Origin: Ralstonia pickettii DTP0602
GTDB lineage: Bacteria; Pseudomonadota; Gammaproteobacteria; Burkholderiales; Burkholderiaceae
DNA length: 64,000 bases
Assembly: GCA_000471925.1 (NCBI GenBank)
Contig: CP006668.1
Location: 2,666,001-2,730,000 of the forward strand
Direction: 5' to 3'
Notes under the pieces: model-generated
Seen by the model: only the letters and a program-made list of their open reading frames with translations
Databases searched by the model: none
What the model was told of the DNA's origin: nothing
In this document: positions 19,010-28,300 of the stretch, piece after piece
Position numbering within the stretch: the first letter of the stretch is position 1
How the letters are laid out: every line of letters begins with the position of its first letter
Program-made: the position numbers and the translations under genes

Positions 19010-19669
19010 GTGCCGGCCGCCGCCGTTTCTCCTGCCTTCCATTCCCTCCGCTTGCCAACCTACACGCTAGCCAACCCCGTCCAGGCCGAGATCGAAATCC
19101 GCAAGAGCCGCTTCCTGGCGCTGGCGCTGCCGGTGGCCGACCGGGAGGCCGCGATGGCCGCGCTCCAGGCGCTGCGCACCGAGCATCCGACCGCCACGCA
19201 CGTGTGCTGGGCGCTGCTTGCTGGCGGCGCGTCGGGCATGTCCGATGACGGCGAGCCCTCCGGCACGGCGGGACGGCCGATCCTGGAGGTGCTGCGCCAC
19301 CATGACCTCGACGGCGTGCTGGCTGCGGTGGTGCGCTACTACGGCGGCGTCAAGCTGGGGGCTGGCGGGTTGGTGCGCGCTTACACCGATGCCATCGCGG
19401 CGGCGCTGAAGTCGGCCGAACGTGTCGAGCGCATCGCTTATGGCACGCTGGTGGTGGCGGTGGACTATGCCGACGAGCCGCGCGTGCGGCGCTGGATCGA
19501 GCAGGAAGCGCAGCATGGCTGCACGCTGGCCGACACCGCCTATGGCGTAATGGCCACCCTGGTCATTCGGCTACCTGCCACCCAGGTCGACGCGGCTCGC
19601 GACGCGCTGCGCGACGCGACGCATGGCCGTGCCCAGTTTCCGCAAGCGGAGGATGGTGCGCATGGCTGA
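19010..19669 (+). CDS. yigZ: YigZ/IMPACT family protein
   Basis: 219 residues from a GTG at 19010; an in-frame TTG at 19052 (start of PTYTLANP) is an alternative closer to the family's usual N-terminus. The IMPACT/UPF0029 core is clear: RKSRFLALALPV, HPTATHVCWALL, MSDDGEPSGTAGRPIL and VVRYYGGVKLGAGGLVRAY, all near-invariant in YigZ proteins, followed by the C-terminal DUF1949-like domain. The biochemical role in bacteria is not established; family members are linked to translation or proteolysis. The 3' end overlaps the ferredoxin gene by 8 bases. Confidence 0.9.
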   Translation: MPAAAVSPAFHSLRLPTYTLANPVQAEIEIRKSRFLALALPVADREAAMAALQALRTEHPTATHVCWALLAGGASGMSDDGEPSGTAGRPILEVLRHHDLDGVLAAVVRYYGGVKLGAGGLVRAYTDAIAAALKSAERVERIAYGTLVVAVDYADEPRVRRWIEQEAQHGCTLADTAYGVMATLVIRLPATQVDAARDALRDATHGRAQFPQAEDGAHG

Positions 19670-19976
19670 GGGAGAGACGGTGGATTCGGACGAGGGCGCG
19701 GAATTTACCGCACGGGTGCTACCGGGCGACGTGAGCTTCACCGCGCCTGCGGCGCTGAGCTTGCTCGAAGCCGCGCTACTTGAAGGCGTGGCCTTGCCCA
19801 ACTCCTGCCGCAATGGGACCTGTCGCGCCTGTGCCAGCCGGCTGCACGCGGGGACGATCCGCTACCGGATCGAATGGCCGGGGCTAAGCCTGGATGAGAA
19901 GGAGGAAGGCTTGATCCTGCCGTGCGTGGCCTGTGCGGAGAGTGATGTGGTGATTGAGCCGGTGACGCTGGGTTAG
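19662..19976 (+). CDS. Plant-type [2Fe-2S] ferredoxin
   Basis: 104 residues from the ATG at 19662, chosen because GCGGAGG (19646-19652) lies 9 bases upstream and it overlaps the yigZ stop as ATGGCTGA; in-frame ATGs at 19623 and 19653 are alternatives. The cluster-binding pattern is intact: CRNGTCRAC (C-x4-C-x2-C) and the fourth cysteine in LPCVACAES. Single-domain electron carrier of the adrenodoxin-like/plant-type fold. Its redox partner is not encoded next to it. Coupled to yigZ, for which no redox link is known. Confidence 0.88.
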   Translation: MAEGETVDSDEGAEFTARVLPGDVSFTAPAALSLLEAALLEGVALPNSCRNGTCRACASRLHAGTIRYRIEWPGLSLDEKEEGLILPCVACAESDVVIEPVTLG

Positions 19977-20084
19977 CGCGAAGCGGCTCGTGGAATCGGT
20001 CAGCCTGGCGTGCGCCAGATTTCGTACCCCATCTGATCGAAGTCGTCCGGCACCTGGCCGAGGCCGGCCATGAATCCGAGCCCC

Positions 20085-21182
20085 TCACCCCCCAGCCGCC
20101 AGAAAAAACCGCAGCGCCATCTTCAACCCATCCGGCCCCGCCGGATCGGAAAACGCATGCCCGCCAGCCCCGCCGCTCCAGGCATGCCCCATCCCCTCGA
20201 TCCGCACCAGGCGCACGTAAGGCCACTTGCTCGCCGTCCAGTCGAACACATCCACCGCCCGCCGCATCCCGCGCTGGATGCGCCGCGCTGGCACGCCGGT
20301 TAGCGGGTGCGCCCCTTCCGGCTGCAGGTTCATCCACATCGCTGCGGTCGCGGTGGCGTTGCTGAAGTCGACCACGCCATCGGCATCGCCGTGCAGCAGC
20401 AACAGCGGCGGCGGGCGGCGCCCGGCCAGCCCCACGCGCATGGCCTGCATGGCCTGCGCATCGGGCCCGCGCTGTCCGCGCATCGCGCGCGTCGCCTGCG
20501 CGGCATTGGCTGCGCTCCAGGGCACCGCGCCGGAATGCGAACCCACCGCGGCAATGCGCTCCGGGTAGCGCAGCCCGAGCATCAGCGCCATCGCACCGCC
20601 CGCGGACAGGCCCAGCACGCTGATGCGGTCGGGCGCGACCGGATGCCTGCGGCAGGCGTTATCGATCAGTCCCATCAGCTGCCCCGCCTCGGCAGCGCCC
20701 TGCACCGAAGGGCGGAACCAGTTCCAGCAACGCTGCGCGTTGGCCTGCGAGCTTTGTTCCGGCAGCAACACCACCCAGCCGGATTCGCGCGCCACTGCGG
20801 CGGCACGCGTGACCGCGGCAAAGCTCGCGGCGTCCTGGCCGCAGCCATGCAGCAGCACCAGCATGGGGGCGCGATGCGAGGCGGTGGCGCCGGCCGGCAC
20901 GAAGATGCGATAGCGCCGCGGCGTCAGCGGCCCGCCCCAAGCGCCCTCCTCCCAGCGTCCGCTGCCGCGGCTCTCCGGGGCCTGCACGGGTGAGACCACG
21001 CCGGTCAGCGCGCGCTGGGTGGCGGCCGTGACCACAGCGGATTGCTTCACCGCGTTGCGCACGATGGCCTCGGTCATCGGCTTGGTGAAATTCTTGTTGA
21101 CCGCGCGCTGCATGCGGCGGGCGTTGCGGGTAGCGGTCTTGTTCAGCGTGGACCAGAGTCTCGCGCCGGAAGAGCGGGGCAT
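20085..21182 (-). CDS. Extracellular PHB-depolymerase-type esterase (alpha/beta hydrolase)
   Basis: 365 residues from the ATG at 21182 (ATG at 21200 and earlier starts are possible; no strong ribosome site decides). The core matches the esterase/PHB depolymerase (LpqC-like) family: YRIFVPAGA, the oxyanion region LVLLHGCGQDA, the nucleophile box GLSAGGAMAL, the acid HGDADGVVD and the His in IEGMGHAWSGG. The first ~100 residues are basic and helical (STLNKTATRNARRMQR) with no clear signal peptide, so secretion is uncertain. Likely hydrolyses short polyester or aromatic esters; true PHB depolymerase activity is not shown by sequence. Confidence 0.82.
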   Translation of the reverse strand: MPRSSGARLWSTLNKTATRNARRMQRAVNKNFTKPMTEAIVRNAVKQSAVVTAATQRALTGVVSPVQAPESRGSGRWEEGAWGGPLTPRRYRIFVPAGATASHRAPMLVLLHGCGQDAASFAAVTRAAAVARESGWVVLLPEQSSQANAQRCWNWFRPSVQGAAEAGQLMGLIDNACRRHPVAPDRISVLGLSAGGAMALMLGLRYPERIAAVGSHSGAVPWSAANAAQATRAMRGQRGPDAQAMQAMRVGLAGRRPPPLLLLHGDADGVVDFSNATATAAMWMNLQPEGAHPLTGVPARRIQRGMRRAVDVFDWTASKWPYVRLVRIEGMGHAWSGGAGGHAFSDPAGPDGLKMALRFFLAAGG

Positions 21183-21361
21183 GCGGCGTCCTGTCGGCAT
21201 GGGTAACCCGTGCATCATATGCCGAGTCGCGAAGGGTGCGAGGCAGACGAGGCGTTTGAGGGGGGAATGCGGAAAAGTCTCCAGGTTGCATGCAACGCGC
21301 GCCGGATGACTGCCTACAATGCAATGGCCGTGTCGCCCCGAGGCACGGACAGGAGGCAAGC

Positions 21362-21571
21362 ATGATCGATGCAACAAGCCAGTTCAGGCCTTTGGATCCG
21401 GGCCGCGTCAACCTGATGGATCCGCTTGAAGTGCAGTACTGGTGCCGCGAGCTGGGCTGCAGCCAGGACGATCTGGAACACGCCGTCGATGCCGCCGGCG
21501 ACCATATCGCCGCGGTGCGTGCGCAGCTGGAAGAAAACCCGGGCTACCAGGCCGGAATGCGGCCCCATTAA
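21362..21571 (+). CDS. DUF3606-like small protein
   Basis: 69 residues, with AGGAGG at 21351-21356 directly ahead of the ATG. The sequence RVNLMDPLEVQYWCRELGCS followed by an acidic helical tail (LEHAVDAAGDHIAAVRAQL) matches the DUF3606 type of short proteins common in Burkholderiales, in which a DP-x3-x-W core is typical. Function unknown. Divergent from the esterase gene; no operon partner. Confidence 0.75.
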   Translation: MIDATSQFRPLDPGRVNLMDPLEVQYWCRELGCSQDDLEHAVDAAGDHIAAVRAQLEENPGYQAGMRPH

Positions 21572-21609
21572 GTCCCCTCAACCCCTGCCAACCTCCCAAC
21601 CCTGCTACC

Positions 21610-21637
21610 CGTCGTTCCCGCGCGAGCGGGAACGACG
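21610..21637. repeat. Dispersed palindrome (REP-like)
   Basis: CGTCGTTCCCGC (21610-21621) and GCGGGAACGACG (21626-21637) form a perfect 12-bp stem with a GCGA loop. Related palindromes with a TCCCGC/GCGGGA core lie at 22827-22856, 25292-25313 and 31717-31742, all in gaps after genes. Confidence 0.6.
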
Positions 21638-21672
21638 GCGAAGGTCTTTGCCCGACGCCAGGGCCGCAAGCC

Positions 21673-21930
21673 TCAGCGCGCGAGGTTGAGCGCCTTCGGC
21701 AGGCGGATCTGGACAAACTCGCTGTCGTCCGGCGTCTTGCTGCGCGATGCGCTGTCATTGACCGTCCACCTGACCACGCTGTAGCCGGCCGCCTCAGCGA
21801 AGCCACGTCGAGCGTATCGGCAGCCGCCGGTGTCAGCCCCGGCTGCGGGTTGCTGCCGCGCGCATCCCGGCCATACCAGAGATAAGCGCAATGCAGACCG
21901 GAATTCAGCAATGCAATGTTCGCCGGGCAG
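21673..21930 (-). pseudogene. Frameshifted gene remnant of unknown family
   Basis: In the 464-base gap between the DUF3606 gene and the carbonic anhydrase the minus strand carries a protein-like tail: SGLHCAYLWYGRDARGSNPQ continuing to TPAAADTLDVA in one frame, then, after a shift of one base near 21805, FAEAAGYSVVRWTVNDSASR and finally QIRLPKALNLAR with a stop at 21673. The texture suggests one damaged reading frame lacking its front part. I do not recognise the family. Moderate to low confidence. Confidence 0.35.
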
Positions 21931-22035
21931 CGGTTTTGCTGCATGATTTCGGGCCCGGGGCGACGACCTGGCACGAAGACCAGACCGACCGGGGCATCGG
22001 AAAACATGGGGTCACCTACACGAGGACGCATCGAC

Positions 22036-22785
22036 ATGACCATCAAGCTGCCGACTTTCACCATCTGTGCAGCCCTGCTCGCCCCTGCCGCGTGGGCAGG
22101 CAACGAACCACACTGGAGCTACACCGGGCCCACCGGCGCACCGCACTGGGCCGAACTCGACGCGGGCTACAAGACCTGCGCGCTGGGCAAGCACCAGTCC
22201 CCGATCGATATCCGCACCGGCAAGGCCAAGCGCGCGGACCTGAAGCCGATCGGCTTTGCCTATGCCGCGGCGCCGGCCACCGTGGTCAACAACGGCCATA
22301 CCGTCCAGGTCAACCTGCCCGCCGCGGGGCAGATCGAACTCGATGGCGTGCCCTACAAGCTGCTGCAGTTCCACTTCCACACGCCCAGCGAAGAGAAGAT
22401 CAACGGCAAGACCTATCCGCTGGTGGCGCACCTGGTGCACCAGAACGCCGAAGGCAAGCTCGCGGTGGTGGCGGTGCTGTTCAAGTCCGGCCGCGAGAAC
22501 GCCGCGCTCAAGCCGGTCTTTGCCAGCCTGCCGGGCAAGGCCGGCGAGTCGCGCGAGCTGGCCGCGCAGCTGGATGTGGCCGCGCTGCTGCCGGCGCAGC
22601 AGTCCTACTGGGCCTTCACCGGCTCGCTGACCACGCCGCCGTGCAGCGAGGATGTGCGCTGGCAGGTGCTGAAGACGCCGGTGGAAATCTCGCCGGCGCA
22701 GCTGGCGGCATTCCGCCAGCTGTACCGGATGAATGCGCGGCCGGTACAGCCGCTGAACGGGCGCGTGGTGCAGGCGGGGCAGTAA
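22036..22785 (+). CDS. caa: Periplasmic alpha-type carbonic anhydrase
   Basis: 249 residues from the ATG at 22036; the frame upstream is open but the signal peptide begins here (MTIKLPTFTICAALLAPAAW, cleavage after AWA). Zinc ligands are visible as His113 and His115 in QFHFHTPSE and His132 in AHLVHQN; SPIDI and LTTPPCSE are the other family signatures. Interconverts CO2 and bicarbonate in the periplasm. Cupriavidus necator has one such enzyme, Caa, on its second chromosome, which supports the genus guess. Single gene followed by a long palindrome. Confidence 0.94.
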   Translation: MTIKLPTFTICAALLAPAAWAGNEPHWSYTGPTGAPHWAELDAGYKTCALGKHQSPIDIRTGKAKRADLKPIGFAYAAAPATVVNNGHTVQVNLPAAGQIELDGVPYKLLQFHFHTPSEEKINGKTYPLVAHLVHQNAEGKLAVVAVLFKSGRENAALKPVFASLPGKAGESRELAAQLDVAALLPAQQSYWAFTGSLTTPPCSEDVRWQVLKTPVEISPAQLAAFRQLYRMNARPVQPLNGRVVQAGQ

Positions 22786-22826
22786 GTGGCCGCCTGATAC
22801 TGACCCGATGGGTTACCGCCTTGGGT

Positions 22827-22856
22827 GCTCCCTCTCCCGCTCGCGGGAGAGGGAGC
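22827..22856. repeat. Dispersed palindrome after carbonic anhydrase gene
   Basis: GCTCCCTCTCCCGC (22827-22840) and GCGGGAGAGGGAGC (22843-22856) form a perfect 14-bp inverted repeat with a 2-base centre, 41 bases after the carbonic anhydrase stop and between convergent genes. No T-run; may work as a terminator or REP-like element. Confidence 0.65.
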
Positions 22857-22912
22857 AAGCCAGCAGCGTGCAAGTTTGCCCGCAGTCTGATGCCATGCGG
22901 GGACTGCCGCGC

Positions 22913-23668
22913 TCACGACAACCCGCGCATCGCCAGCTCTCCACCCAACACCAGCAGGCCACAGAAAAACAGCTTGCGGAAACGCTCAGCACTGATCCGG
23001 TGGCGCAGCCACTGGCCAATGAACATGCCGCCCAGCGCGGGCGCCAGCGCCAGCACCGAGGCGCCCAGCACCGGCATATGCAGCAGCGAACCGCCCAGCG
23101 CCAGGCTCACCGCCAGCGCGATGGTCGACACGGTGAACGACAGACCCAGCGCCTGCACCAGGCTTTCCCTTTCAAGTCCGAGGCCCTGGAGGTAAGGCAC
23201 GGCCGGGATCACGAACACGCCCGTCACCGCCGTGATCGCGCCGGTGACCAGCCCGACCAGCGGGCCCATCCAGCGTTCCGCGTGCGCCGGCACCACCAGC
23301 TTCACAGCGGCGAGCCCCACCACCGCATACAGCACCAGTGCCACGCCGAGCGCCGGGGTCGCATGGGTCATCATGCCCGCCGGCACCAGCGCCGCGCACA
23401 GCCACGTACCGGCACAGATCGCCACCAGCATCGGCCACAGCCGCAGCACCAGCAGGCCGAAGCGCGGGCCGCTGACCAGCTGCACCACGTTGGTCACCAT
23501 CGACGGCGCCACCAGCAGCGCGGCGGCCTGCGCGGGCGGCATCACCAGCCCCAGCATGCCCACCGCGACCGTAGGCAGGCCCAGACCCACCACGCCTTTG
23601 ACGAAACCGGCGAGCAGGAAGGTCAGGCCAATAAAGGCGGCTTGCGTGCCGATTGTTTCGATCGTCAT
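22913..23668 (-). CDS. TauE/SafE family permease (second paralogue)
   Basis: 251 residues with about eight hydrophobic segments. Tandem family motifs: LAGFVKGVVGLGLPTVAVG near residue 20 and GLVTGAITAVTGVFVIPAVP near residue 140. The motif version (KGVVGLGLP) differs from the glycine-run version of the protein at 14061-14825, so these are distant members. Probably exports or imports a small anion; substrate unknown. It is the last gene of a minus-strand run with the ABM protein and P450 upstream (11 and 29 bases apart), so the permease may serve the same process. Confidence 0.82.
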   Translation of the reverse strand: MTIETIGTQAAFIGLTFLLAGFVKGVVGLGLPTVAVGMLGLVMPPAQAAALLVAPSMVTNVVQLVSGPRFGLLVLRLWPMLVAICAGTWLCAALVPAGMMTHATPALGVALVLYAVVGLAAVKLVVPAHAERWMGPLVGLVTGAITAVTGVFVIPAVPYLQGLGLERESLVQALGLSFTVSTIALAVSLALGGSLLHMPVLGASVLALAPALGGMFIGQWLRHRISAERFRKLFFCGLLVLGGELAMRGLS

Positions 23669-23679
23669 CGCTGCCCCCT

Positions 23680-24036
23680 TCAGCCTGCCTTGTGATCGTG
23701 CACGGCGCGGCTGTCGGCGGGCGCCTCGTCGCGCTCGTTCATGCCGTAGTCGCGCAGCACCTGCGCCACGCGCAGCCGGTAGCCGGCGAACACGCCGCCG
23801 CGCCCGGCGGCCTGCGCCTGGCGGTGCGCCAGCGTATTGCGCCAGGCGATCACGGCGGCCTCGTCGCGGAAGAATGACAGCGACAGCATCTTGCCGGGGT
23901 TGGTCAGGCTCTGGAAGCGCTCCACCGAGATAAAGCCGTCGATGGCCTCGAGTTCGGGGCGCAGGTGCGCGGCGATGTCCAGGTAGGTGTCCTTGCGGCC
24001 CGGTGCGGGCTCGACTTCGAAGATGATGGCGATCAT
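23680..24036 (-). CDS. ABM-domain (antibiotic biosynthesis monooxygenase-type) protein
   Basis: 118 residues from the ATG at 24036, preceded by GGAGA on the minus strand. A dimeric ferredoxin-like fold is suggested by IAIIFEVEPAPGRKDTYLD, the central IDGFISVERFQSL strand and LSLSFFRDEAAVIAWRNT, the usual ABM pattern. Known members include heme-degrading and quinone-forming monooxygenases as well as many of unknown role. Sits between the P450-like gene and the TauE permease on the same strand, 29 bases from the former. Confidence 0.8.
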   Translation of the reverse strand: MIAIIFEVEPAPGRKDTYLDIAAHLRPELEAIDGFISVERFQSLTNPGKMLSLSFFRDEAAVIAWRNTLAHRQAQAAGRGGVFAGYRLRVAQVLRDYGMNERDEAPADSRAVHDHKAG

Positions 24037-24065
24037 GAGGGTCTCCGGTGATTGCGTTGTTGGGC

Positions 24066-25190
24066 TCAGAGGAAGTGCGGCATGCGCGCGTTCAGCGACG
24101 GACGATAGCGGAAAGCCTGCGCCAGCGCTGCGGGATCGGCGCCGCGCTCCAGCAGCGCCGCGACCGTGGCGGCGGCCAGCGCCTGCGCCAGCCGCTCGCC
24201 GGGGCAGGCGTGGCGGCCGTGGCCGAAGGTCCATGGGCGTGCACCGCCGGCGAGGCCGCTGCACGATGCCGCCGCCAGCAGGACCAGCACGGCATCGCCC
24301 GCCTTGACGGCATGGCCGCATAGCTGCGCATCGGCGGCGAGGAAGCGGCGCGTATTCTGCACCGGCGGATCGTCTTGCGCGACCCGGGCGACCACGGCTT
24401 GCAGCGCGAGGTCCGACGCGCCGCGGCCCAGCCGCAGCAGCGTGTTGCCGGCCAGCGCGGCGGTGGCTTCGCAGGCCTGTACCAGCAGGCCGATGGTGTT
24501 GGCGGCGACAGCCTGCGCATCGATGCCGGCGGCGTGCGCGGCCTGATGCAGCGCCGGCAGCGGACCGTCGCCGGGCGTGGTATCGGCCAGCCATGCGCCC
24601 AGCCATTGCGCGGCCTCCGCACCGGCGCGCACGGTGTGCGCATCGGCCAGTGGCGACTGCGCGGCGGCGAAGGCCGCTACGCGCTGCGCAACCGCCGTCG
24701 CCCCGTCGCCTTCGGCAACGGGCAAACCGAGCAGGTCGGCCACGGTCACCACAGGCAAGGTGAAGAGCCAGCGGTTGACGCGCTCTCCGGGCGTGCCGGT
24801 GGCAGCGCCGGCATCGATCACCGTTGCCATCGCCGCCGCACGCAGGGCCGCGGCGGCCGGGTCGATGCCTGCCAGCATCGGCATCAGGATCTGCTTCAGC
24901 GGCGCATGGGCAGCGCCATCGTTCATCCGGATCAGCCGGCCGAACAGGTCGCCGGCAGCGGTGCCGGCCAGCGCGGGCGGCACCGGCTGCGCGGGCGGGC
25001 GTACGCGGCAGTCGGGATGGGCCAGCACTGCCGCCACTTCACGCGGGCCGGCGGCGACCCACAGGCCGAGGCGCTCGTCGCGGAAGAATGGCCGGCGGGC
25101 GGCCAACTCCCGGTAATACGGATAGGGGTCGGGATGGATGACGGCGCTGAGCGGGTCGATCCCGGTATCGGGCAGGGTGGCTGTCAGCAT
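24066..25190 (-). CDS. Atypical cytochrome P450-like protein
   Basis: 374 residues, shorter than the ~400 usual for bacterial P450s. The heme loop FGHGRHACPG with Cys329 is intact, as are the C-helix DGAAHAPLKQ and an I-helix with ACEAT (239-243). However the K-helix ExxR motif is missing: the place before DPPVQNTRRF reads RVAQ (269-272), and the stretch between LVLLAAA and the heme loop is about 20 residues shorter than usual, so the meander is reduced. Same strand as an ABM protein and a TauE permease. It may bind heme but act by an unusual route, or be non-catalytic. Confidence 0.78.
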   Translation of the reverse strand: MLTATLPDTGIDPLSAVIHPDPYPYYRELAARRPFFRDERLGLWVAAGPREVAAVLAHPDCRVRPPAQPVPPALAGTAAGDLFGRLIRMNDGAAHAPLKQILMPMLAGIDPAAAALRAAAMATVIDAGAATGTPGERVNRWLFTLPVVTVADLLGLPVAEGDGATAVAQRVAAFAAAQSPLADAHTVRAGAEAAQWLGAWLADTTPGDGPLPALHQAAHAAGIDAQAVAANTIGLLVQACEATAALAGNTLLRLGRGASDLALQAVVARVAQDDPPVQNTRRFLAADAQLCGHAVKAGDAVLVLLAAASCSGLAGGARPWTFGHGRHACPGERLAQALAAATVAALLERGADPAALAQAFRYRPSLNARMPHFL

Positions 25191-25291
25191 GGCGGCACAT
25201 TGGGGGCTGAATGTGCTGCCAGTTTGCCGCGTGCGCGGCGCAAACGCTTCACGGTGTCGTGAAAGATCGATTGCGCCGCCAAGAGTCGCCG

Positions 25292-25313
25292 GGTTCCCGG
25301 GTACGCGGGAACC
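25292..25313. repeat. Dispersed palindrome (GGTTCCCG type)
   Basis: GGTTCCCG (25292-25299) and CGGGAACC (25306-25313) with a 6-base centre, in the gap between the P450 start and the end of czcA. Same core family as the element at 21610-21637. Confidence 0.5.
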
Positions 25314-25343
25314 ACGTGTCTTTGATGCGTCTTCACGCGCCGC

Positions 25344-28300
25344 TTACGTCTCCACCTGCACGAACTCCCCCTCCCCCTGCGCCGCCTCCGCCGCCGCCTC
25401 GTCGTTCCTGTGCGCCAGCCGATACAACACCGGCAGCACCAGCAATGTCAGCGCCGTCGACGACAGAATGCCGCCGATCACCACCGTGGCCAGCGGCCGC
25501 TGCACTTCGGCCCCCGTGCCGGTCGCCAGCGCCATCGGCACGAAGCCGAGCGAAGCCACCAGCGCCGTCATCAGCACCGGCCGCAGCCGCGTCAGCGCGC
25601 CCTGGCGGATGGCGTCATCGAGCCCCTGCCCGCCCTCGCGCAGCGAGCGGATAAACGACAGCATCACCAGCCCGTTGAGCACTGCCACGCCGCACAGCGC
25701 GATAAAGCCCACCGCCGCCGAGATCGACAGCGGGATGCCGCGCAGCCACAGCGCCAGGATGCCGCCGGTCAGCGCGAACGGGATGCCGGTGAAAACCAGC
25801 AGCCCGTCCTTCACATTTCCGAACATGGCGAACAGCAGCACGAACACCAGCCCCAGCGCCAGCGGCACCACCACGCGCAGGCGCTCGGTGGCGGACTGCA
25901 GCTGCTCGAACGTGCCGCCCCAGCTGGTCCAGTAGCCCGCCGGGACCTGCACGCGCTCGCGGATGGCCGCCTCGGCCTCGGGCACGAAGCTGCCGATATC
26001 GCGCCCACGCACATTGGCGCTGACGACGATGCGGCGCTTGCCGTTCTCGCGCGAGACCTGGTTGGGGCCGGGGGCGAGCTCCACCGTGGCCACCTCGCTG
26101 AGGGGGATATAGCTGGTGCGCGCGGCACTGTCCTTCGGCAGCGCCACCGGCAGGCGCCGCAGCGCTTCCACGTCCTCGCGCACCGCATCGGGCAGGCGTA
26201 CCACGATATCGAAGCGCCGGTCGCCGCTGAAGAACGTGCCCGACGTCTTGCCGCCGATCCCGATCGCCACCGCATCCTGGATATCGCTCATGTTCAGGCC
26301 ATAGCGCGCCGCCTTGTTGCGGTCGATATTGACGGTCAGCATCGGCAGGCCGGTGGTCTGCTCGACCTTGACTTCGGCAGCGCCCGGGATGCCTTGCAAC
26401 ACAGCGGCGATGCGGTTGGCGGTCTGCTCCAGCACGGCGTTGTCGTCGCCGAACACCTTGACCGCCACGTCCGAGCGCACGCCCGAGATCAGCTCGTTGA
26501 AGCGCAGCTGGATCGGCTGCGAGAATTCATAGTTGTTGCCCGGCAGCTTGCCGACCTCCTCGCGGATCGCCGCGATCAGTTCGTCGCGGGTGCGCCGTGG
26601 CTCGGGCCATTGCGACCTCGGCTTGAGCATGATGTAGCCATCGGAGATGTTCGGCGGCATCGGGTCCGAGGCGATCTCCGCGGTGCCGGTGCGCGCGAAG
26701 ATGCGCTCGATCTCCGGGAACTTCACCCTCAGCGTGGTCTCCACCTGCTGCTGCATCGCCACCGACTGCGTCAGGCTGGTACCGGGGATGCGCAGCGCCT
26801 GGACGGCAAGGTCGCCCTCGTTCAGGCTGGGCACGAACTCGCTGCCCAGCCGCGTGGCGATCGCCAGGCACAGCGCCACCGCGACGCCGGCAAAGGTCAG
26901 CACCACCGGCGTGGCCGCCAGCGAGCGCTCCAGCAGCACCGCATAGCGCCGGCGCGCCCACGCCATCAGCCGGTTCTCGCGCTCGGCCACGCGGTTGCCG
27001 ATGGCCAGCGCCACCGCCGCCGGCACGAAAGTCACCGACAGCACCATCGCCCCCAGCAGCGCCAGCACCACGGTGATGGCCATCGGGTGGAACATCTTTC
27101 CCTCGACCCCGGTCAGCGCGAAGATCGGCAGGTACACCACGATGATGATCAGCTGCCCGTACAGCAGCGGCCGGCGCGCCTCGCGCGCGGCGGCAAAGAC
27201 TTCGTGCAGGCGTTCGGAGCGCGTCAGCACACGGCCGTGTCGTTCCTGCGCATGCGCCAGCCGGCGCACGCAGTTCTCGACGATCACCACCGCGCCGTCG
27301 ACGATGATGCCGAAGTCCAGCGCGCCCAGGCTCATCAGGTTGGCGCTGACGCGGTAGTGCACCATGCCCGTGAAGGTGAACAGCATCGACAGCGGGATCA
27401 CCAGCGCGGTGATCAGCGCCGCGCGCAGGTTGCCGAGGAACAGGAACAGGATGGCAATCACCAGCACCGCGCCTTCGAGCAGGTTCTGCTTGACCGTGGC
27501 GATGGCCTTGTCGACCAGCGTGGTGCGGTCGTAGACCGTGATCGCTTCCACGCCAGCGGGCAAGGTGCGGTTGATCTCCGCCATCTTGCGGTCCACCGCC
27601 TGCGACACCGTGCGGCTGTTCTCGCCGATCAGCATGAACACCGTGCCCAGTACCACCTCGCGGCCGTTCTCGGTGGCGGCACCGGTGCGCAGCTCGCCGC
27701 CGGTCTGCACGGTGGCGACGTCGCGCACGCGGATCGGCTGGCCCTGCGCGGTGCCGACGATCACCTCGCGGATATCGTCGAGCGAGCGCACCTGGCCCGG
27801 CACGCGCACCAGGTATTGCTCGCCGCGCCGCTCGATATAGCCGGCCCCGACGTTGTCGTTGTTCTTCTCCAGCGCGGCCACCACGTCGGCCAGCGACAGG
27901 CCATACGACGCCATGCGCTCCAGGCTGGGTGCGACCACGTAGGCGCGCGCATGCCCGCCGATCGCATTGACCTCGGTCACGCCCGGCACGTTGCGCAATT
28001 GCGGACGGATCACCCAGTCCTGGATCTCGCGCAGGTCCGCGAGCGTGTAGGGCGTGCCATCAGGCTTGCGCGCGCCGGGGTCGGCCTCGACTGTCCACAG
28101 GTAGATCTCGCCCAGGCCGGTCGAGATCGGCCCCATCGCGGGCGTGATGCCGGCGGGCAGCTTGTCACGCGCTTCCTGGATGCGCTGGTTGACGAGCTGG
28201 CGCGCAAAGTGGATATCGGTGCCGTCGCGGAAGATCACCGTCACCTGTGACAGCCCGTAGCGCGACAGCGAGCGCGTCTGCTCCAGCCCCGGCAGGCCCG

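Noticed and set aside
20000..20071. 23-codon minus-strand frame ending GYEIWRTPG
   Set aside because: Looks protein-like and may be a tail fragment of a lost gene, but it is too short to call and has no recognisable family.
22913..23668. Linking the carbonic anhydrase to the TauE permease as one bicarbonate system
   Set aside because: The genes are convergent with a palindrome between them, so co-expression is not supported.
25410..28250. 946-residue open frame on the plus strand opposite czcA
   Set aside because: It mirrors czcA codon for codon, is His/Arg/Gln-rich without any domain, and is an artefact of high third-position GC.
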